DNA from: an uncultured Caldilineaceae bacterium
GTDB lineage: Bacteria; Chloroflexota; Anaerolineae; Caldilineales; Caldilineaceae
Assembly (NCBI GenBank): GCA_958295915.1
Contig: OY282381.1
Location: 4,610,722-4,674,721 of the forward strand
Reading direction: 5' to 3'
DNA: 64,000 nt
Shown: positions 62,017-64,000 of the stretch, piece after piece
Layout: each line of letters begins with the position of its first letter
Position numbering within the stretch: the first letter of the stretch is position 1
The notes under the pieces: model-generated
What the model saw: only the letters and a program-made list of their open reading frames with translations
Databases searched by the model: none
Told to the model about the DNA's origin: nothing
Position numbers and translations under genes: made by a program

Positions 62017-63183
62017 ATGAAAATCAAAGATGTGAGGGCAGTTGAGATAGATCTCAGCGCCGGGCAAAGCAGCCGCAGTGGATCGTACCGGAGGGAGGGC
62101 CGGGAACCGGCAAGTCCCATGGCTCGCTATCCGGCCTACAAATCGCGCAGATCCTCTTGGTCCCCCAGTTGGAAACAGGCAGCCTGTGTCGTCACCGCGG
62201 AAGACGGCGCGTTCGGCCTGGGCATTACCTCGTTCGCGACGCCGGTCATCACAATCATCAACGATCACTTCGCCCCATACCTGATGAACGAGAACTGCAT
62301 GGCCACGGAAAAACTCTTCGATATGATGTCCCGTATGGCTACCCCGTATGGAAGCTATGGCCTGGCCAGCTATGCCATCAGCGCCGTCGATCTGGCGCTG
62401 TGGGATCTGAAAGGGAAGATTCTGGATCGTCCCGTCTATGAGCTTTTGGGTGGCCCCCAGAAAGAGAGGATTTTCTGTTACGCCACTGGCTTCGATAGCG
62501 AATGGTATAGGGAGTTGGGGTTTCAGGCCATAAAGCTGCCTCTGCTCTACGGCCCGGCCGACGGGCTGGAAGGTCTGAAAAAAGCGGAAGAACTGGTGGC
62601 CAAGGCCCGCGACCTGATCGGCGATGACGTAGATCTGATGTTAGACTGCTGGATGGCTCTGGATGTCGAGTATACAATACGGCTGGCCGAAACAGTGCGG
62701 CCCTATGGACTGAAATGGATTGAAGACTACCTGCTACCGGAAGATATAGAAGGGTTCACGCAGGTGCGTCAGCGTTTGCCCTGGCAGACGCTGGCCGCAG
62801 GCGAGCACTGGTATATGCCGCAAACCTTCTCAAGGGCAGCCAATCACCGCCTGGTAGACATATTCCAGCCGGACCCGTTATGGGCGGGCGGGATATCGGC
62901 CTGCCTGCGAATCTGTCATATCGCCGAGGCGGCTGGGCTTGATGTGATCCCCCACGGTGGTATGAACTATCCATACGGACAGCATCTCGCCTTTGCCATG
63001 CCGGCCATCTCCTGGGGTGAGCGCTCCGCTGGCGTCTCTCCCCCCGGTGTGCCCCTGAAGGAGACAGTTGCCCTGCCCGGAACAGCCGTAATCAAGGATG
63101 GTTACCTCGTTCCCAGTGACGCGCCCGGCTTTGGCATCGAAGTGACCGCGGCGTGGCTGGATAGCATCGGATATACACAGTAA
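62017..63183 (+). CDS. Enolase-superfamily dehydratase (mandelate racemase/L-rhamnonate dehydratase-like)
   Basis: 388-residue metal-dependent enzyme that abstracts the alpha-proton of a carboxylate sugar acid. The N-terminal capping domain includes RYPAYKSRRSSW and VVTAEDGAFGLGITSFATPV, which resemble L-rhamnonate dehydratases. In the barrel, the metal ligands are Asp in DLMLDCWMAL, Glu in LKWIEDYLLP and Glu in TLAAGEHWY; the catalytic His is in DVIPHGGMNYPYGQH. The ATG at 62017 follows gaggaaatctcccc. The substrate is probably a deoxy- or aldonic acid, which would fit with the sugar-lactone genes near 7-9 kb, though these are far apart. No transporter or aldolase lies beside it. Confidence 0.88.
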   Translation: MKIKDVRAVEIDLSAGQSSRSGSYRREGREPASPMARYPAYKSRRSSWSPSWKQAACVVTAEDGAFGLGITSFATPVITIINDHFAPYLMNENCMATEKLFDMMSRMATPYGSYGLASYAISAVDLALWDLKGKILDRPVYELLGGPQKERIFCYATGFDSEWYRELGFQAIKLPLLYGPADGLEGLKKAEELVAKARDLIGDDVDLMLDCWMALDVEYTIRLAETVRPYGLKWIEDYLLPEDIEGFTQVRQRLPWQTLAAGEHWYMPQTFSRAANHRLVDIFQPDPLWAGGISACLRICHIAEAAGLDVIPHGGMNYPYGQHLAFAMPAISWGERSAGVSPPGVPLKETVALPGTAVIKDGYLVPSDAPGFGIEVTAAWLDSIGYTQ

Positions 63184-63259
63184 GCGATTGTGTCAGCGAA
63201 CGTGCGCATGTTCGGCAAAAACGTGCCCCAGAATTGCCCTGAGCGCGCTCTTTGCGTTT

Positions 63260-63288
63260 TTGACAAACAATTCAAAGTATGGAATACT
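63260..63288 (+). promoter_or_regulatory. Promoter of the 19-codon mini-ORF, extended -10
   Basis: TTGACA (63260-63265), 17 bp, then AATACT (63283-63288) with TGG immediately upstream, forming an extended -10 (TGn). The start would fall near 63295, giving a short leader before the Shine-Dalgarno. Confidence 0.6.
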
Positions 63289-63323
63289 GTTGCTGTATCT
63301 CATAAAAAAGGAGGTGATGCTCT

Positions 63324-63383
63324 ATGGATAGTTGTAGTTGTAGTACTGGTCCGCTAGCATCGCCTCTGGAGATCGCCTTCTAG
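63324..63383 (+). CDS. 19-residue Cys-containing mini-protein (leader peptide or peptide precursor candidate)
   Basis: The ORF reads MDSCSCSTGPLASPLEIAF and then stops. It is preceded by aaaaaaggaggtgat, a full complement of the 16S rRNA 3' end, nine bases before the ATG, and by its own promoter with an extended -10, so translation is very likely. No family is recognised. The N-terminal half is Cys/Ser-rich (DSCSCSTG). An 8-bp inverted repeat CTGGTCCG/CGGACCAG (about 63347-63354 and 63394-63401) spans its 3' half, and a GC-rich hairpin follows. A cytochrome P450 begins 237 bp downstream. Options are a cysteine-sensing leader peptide, a ribosomally made peptide substrate for the P450, or an unrelated small protein. 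Confidence 0.6.
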   Translation: MDSCSCSTGPLASPLEIAF

Positions 63384-63406
63384 GCTGTGCTATCGGACCA
63401 GAAAAC

Positions 63407-63435
63407 ACAAGGCCCCGTCAACAACGGGGCCTTGT
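63407..63435 (+). terminator. GC-rich hairpin after the mini-ORF
   Basis: ACAAGGCCCCG (63407-63417) pairs perfectly with CGGGGCCTTGT (63425-63435) over a 7-nt loop. The following acctt is not a good U-tract, so termination is likely but not certain. It lies 24 bp after the mini-ORF stop and before the P450 promoter. Confidence 0.65.
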
Positions 63436-63496
63436 ACCTTCCAGCCGGCGTGGCCCCCTTCTCTCTTATTCCTTTCTGACAAAATCCGAAGACCTC

Positions 63497-63525
63497 TTGA
63501 CAGGGAGAGTCCTTTCCGCTATAAT
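63497..63525 (+). promoter_or_regulatory. Perfect consensus sigma-70 promoter upstream of the P450 gene
   Basis: TTGACA (63497-63502), 17 bp, TATAAT (63520-63525): both boxes match the consensus fully. The start is predicted at 63531-63533, about 90 bp before the P450 ATG. Confidence 0.85.
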
Positions 63526-63530
63526 TAATG

Positions 63531-63548
63531 TTGTGAATTAATTCACAA
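63531..63548. promoter_or_regulatory. 18-bp perfect palindrome at the P450 transcription start (operator candidate)
   Basis: TTGTGAATTAATTCACAA is self-complementary over its full length and begins at the predicted +1 of the consensus promoter. A dimeric repressor (TetR, MarR or GntR type) bound here would block transcription. No regulator gene is adjacent within the window. Confidence 0.75.
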
Positions 63549-63620
63549 TTCGCCCTGTTTGCATCGGAGCTTGGCTCTCGGCAGAGAACCGGCCTCGCGA
63601 ATGGAATAAGGAAAAATCCC

Positions 63621-64000
63621 ATGACCAGCGCCGCCGTTTCAATCGAGCGACGACCAGCTCCTCCCACCCCAAAAGCCAACCCAATCTTCGGCACGGCCCG
63701 ACGTTTTCGCCGGGCGCCTCTCGGCTATATGCAGGAGTTGGTATCAGAGTTCGGCCCTGCAATACACTATCGTTTCTTCCTCAATCTGTGGGGCTATATT
63801 TTCGTTCACCCCCAACACAACGAGCATATCCTGCAGGACAACCACAAAAATTACACGAAGCTGCCCCATCCTATATTTCAGATCCTGTTGCCTCTGGCAG
63901 GCAAAGGTCTCTTGACAAATGACGGCCAATCGTGGCTGCGGCAGCGGCGGTTGCTCCAGCCAGCCTTTCATCGCAAACAGATCAACGGCTTCGGCCAGAT
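63621..64000 (+). CDS. Cytochrome P450, 3'-truncated by the window edge
   Basis: The frame opens at the ATG at 63621, behind ataaggaaaaa, and runs off the window. The visible 126 residues start MTSAAVSIERRPAPPTPKAN and contain the P450 N-terminal pattern PIFGTARRFRRAPLGYMQEL, EFGPAIHYRFF, and the helix-C motif NDGQSWLRQRRLLQPAFH, in which WxxxR would bind a haem propionate. The Cys haem ligand and I-helix are outside. There is no membrane anchor, so it is a soluble bacterial-type P450; the substrate is unknown. It is controlled by a consensus promoter with an overlapping palindrome. Confidence 0.88.
   Translation, partial: MTSAAVSIERRPAPPTPKANPIFGTARRFRRAPLGYMQELVSEFGPAIHYRFFLNLWGYIFVHPQHNEHILQDNHKNYTKLPHPIFQILLPLAGKGLLTNDGQSWLRQRRLLQPAFHRKQINGFGQ

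Overview
The window looks like a chromosomal stretch of a GC-rich member of the Chloroflexota (Anaerolineae/Caldilineae-like). This is inferred from gene content: an HMG-CoA reductase, a T-box-controlled type-2 IleRS, a large LivK/LivHMGF locus, a decaprenyl-phosphoribose-synthase-like UbiA protein, and many short palindromic intergenic repeats. There is no rRNA, CRISPR array, intact insertion sequence, prophage or plasmid replication gene. The two edges cut genes: purF on the left and a cytochrome P450 on the right.

Layout. 1-4 kb: purF (3' part), purD and HMG-CoA reductase. 4.1-5.8 kb (minus): tRNA-Gln(CTG) and gltX. 6-11 kb: an unrecognised 476-residue protein, then a sugar-isomerase/SMP-30/metallo-beta-lactamase-fold group and an RNase HI-family protein. 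11-12.6 kb (minus): fchA-folD. 13-17.5 kb: Lon and a PHP/AlbA-like fusion. 17.5-21.3 kb: a UbiA prenyltransferase and two CNNM/CorC-type proteins. 21.6-24.7 kb: a single-polypeptide restriction-modification enzyme. 24.8-29.8 kb: an isoleucine T-box leader, alaX, a RAYT-like gene with a degenerate HUH motif, and ileS with a GIHH signature. 29.9-35.5 kb: an SGNH hydrolase, gcvH, a solute-binding lipoprotein, two SDRs, a MaoC hydratase and a third, truncated SDR. 35.7-47.1 kb: five tandem LivK-type binding lipoproteins followed by one livHMGF set. 47.1-49.4 kb: a hydroxyacyl-CoA dehydrogenase and an aminotransferase. 49.5-61 kb (minus): a giant YfhO/PMT membrane protein, a TPP-dependent E1 alpha subunit, cmk, a pseudouridine synthase, a D-Ala-D-Ala carboxypeptidase, secF and secD. 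61-64 kb: a long non-coding stretch, an enolase-superfamily dehydratase, a 19-codon Cys-containing mini-ORF, and a P450 behind a consensus promoter that carries a perfect 18-bp palindrome at the start site.

How genes work together. purF-purD belong to purine synthesis. fchA-folD interconvert one-carbon folates. The T-box makes an editing protein, a RAYT relative and IleRS respond to uncharged tRNA-Ile. The Liv locus imports amino acids or related ligands and sits beside a transaminase and a hydroxyacyl-CoA dehydrogenase. secDF, dacA and the glycosyltransferase serve the envelope.

Three observations stand out. (1) The five tandem binding proteins share a near-constant scaffold and constant 108-bp spacers, but differ at loops expected to touch ligand. 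(2) Small palindromic elements occur between genes and also in frame inside genes: twice in cmk, twice in the giant membrane protein, and one palindrome in the dacA signal peptide. (3) The mini-ORF/palindrome/P450 arrangement at the right end could be a leader-peptide-controlled or ribosomal-peptide system.
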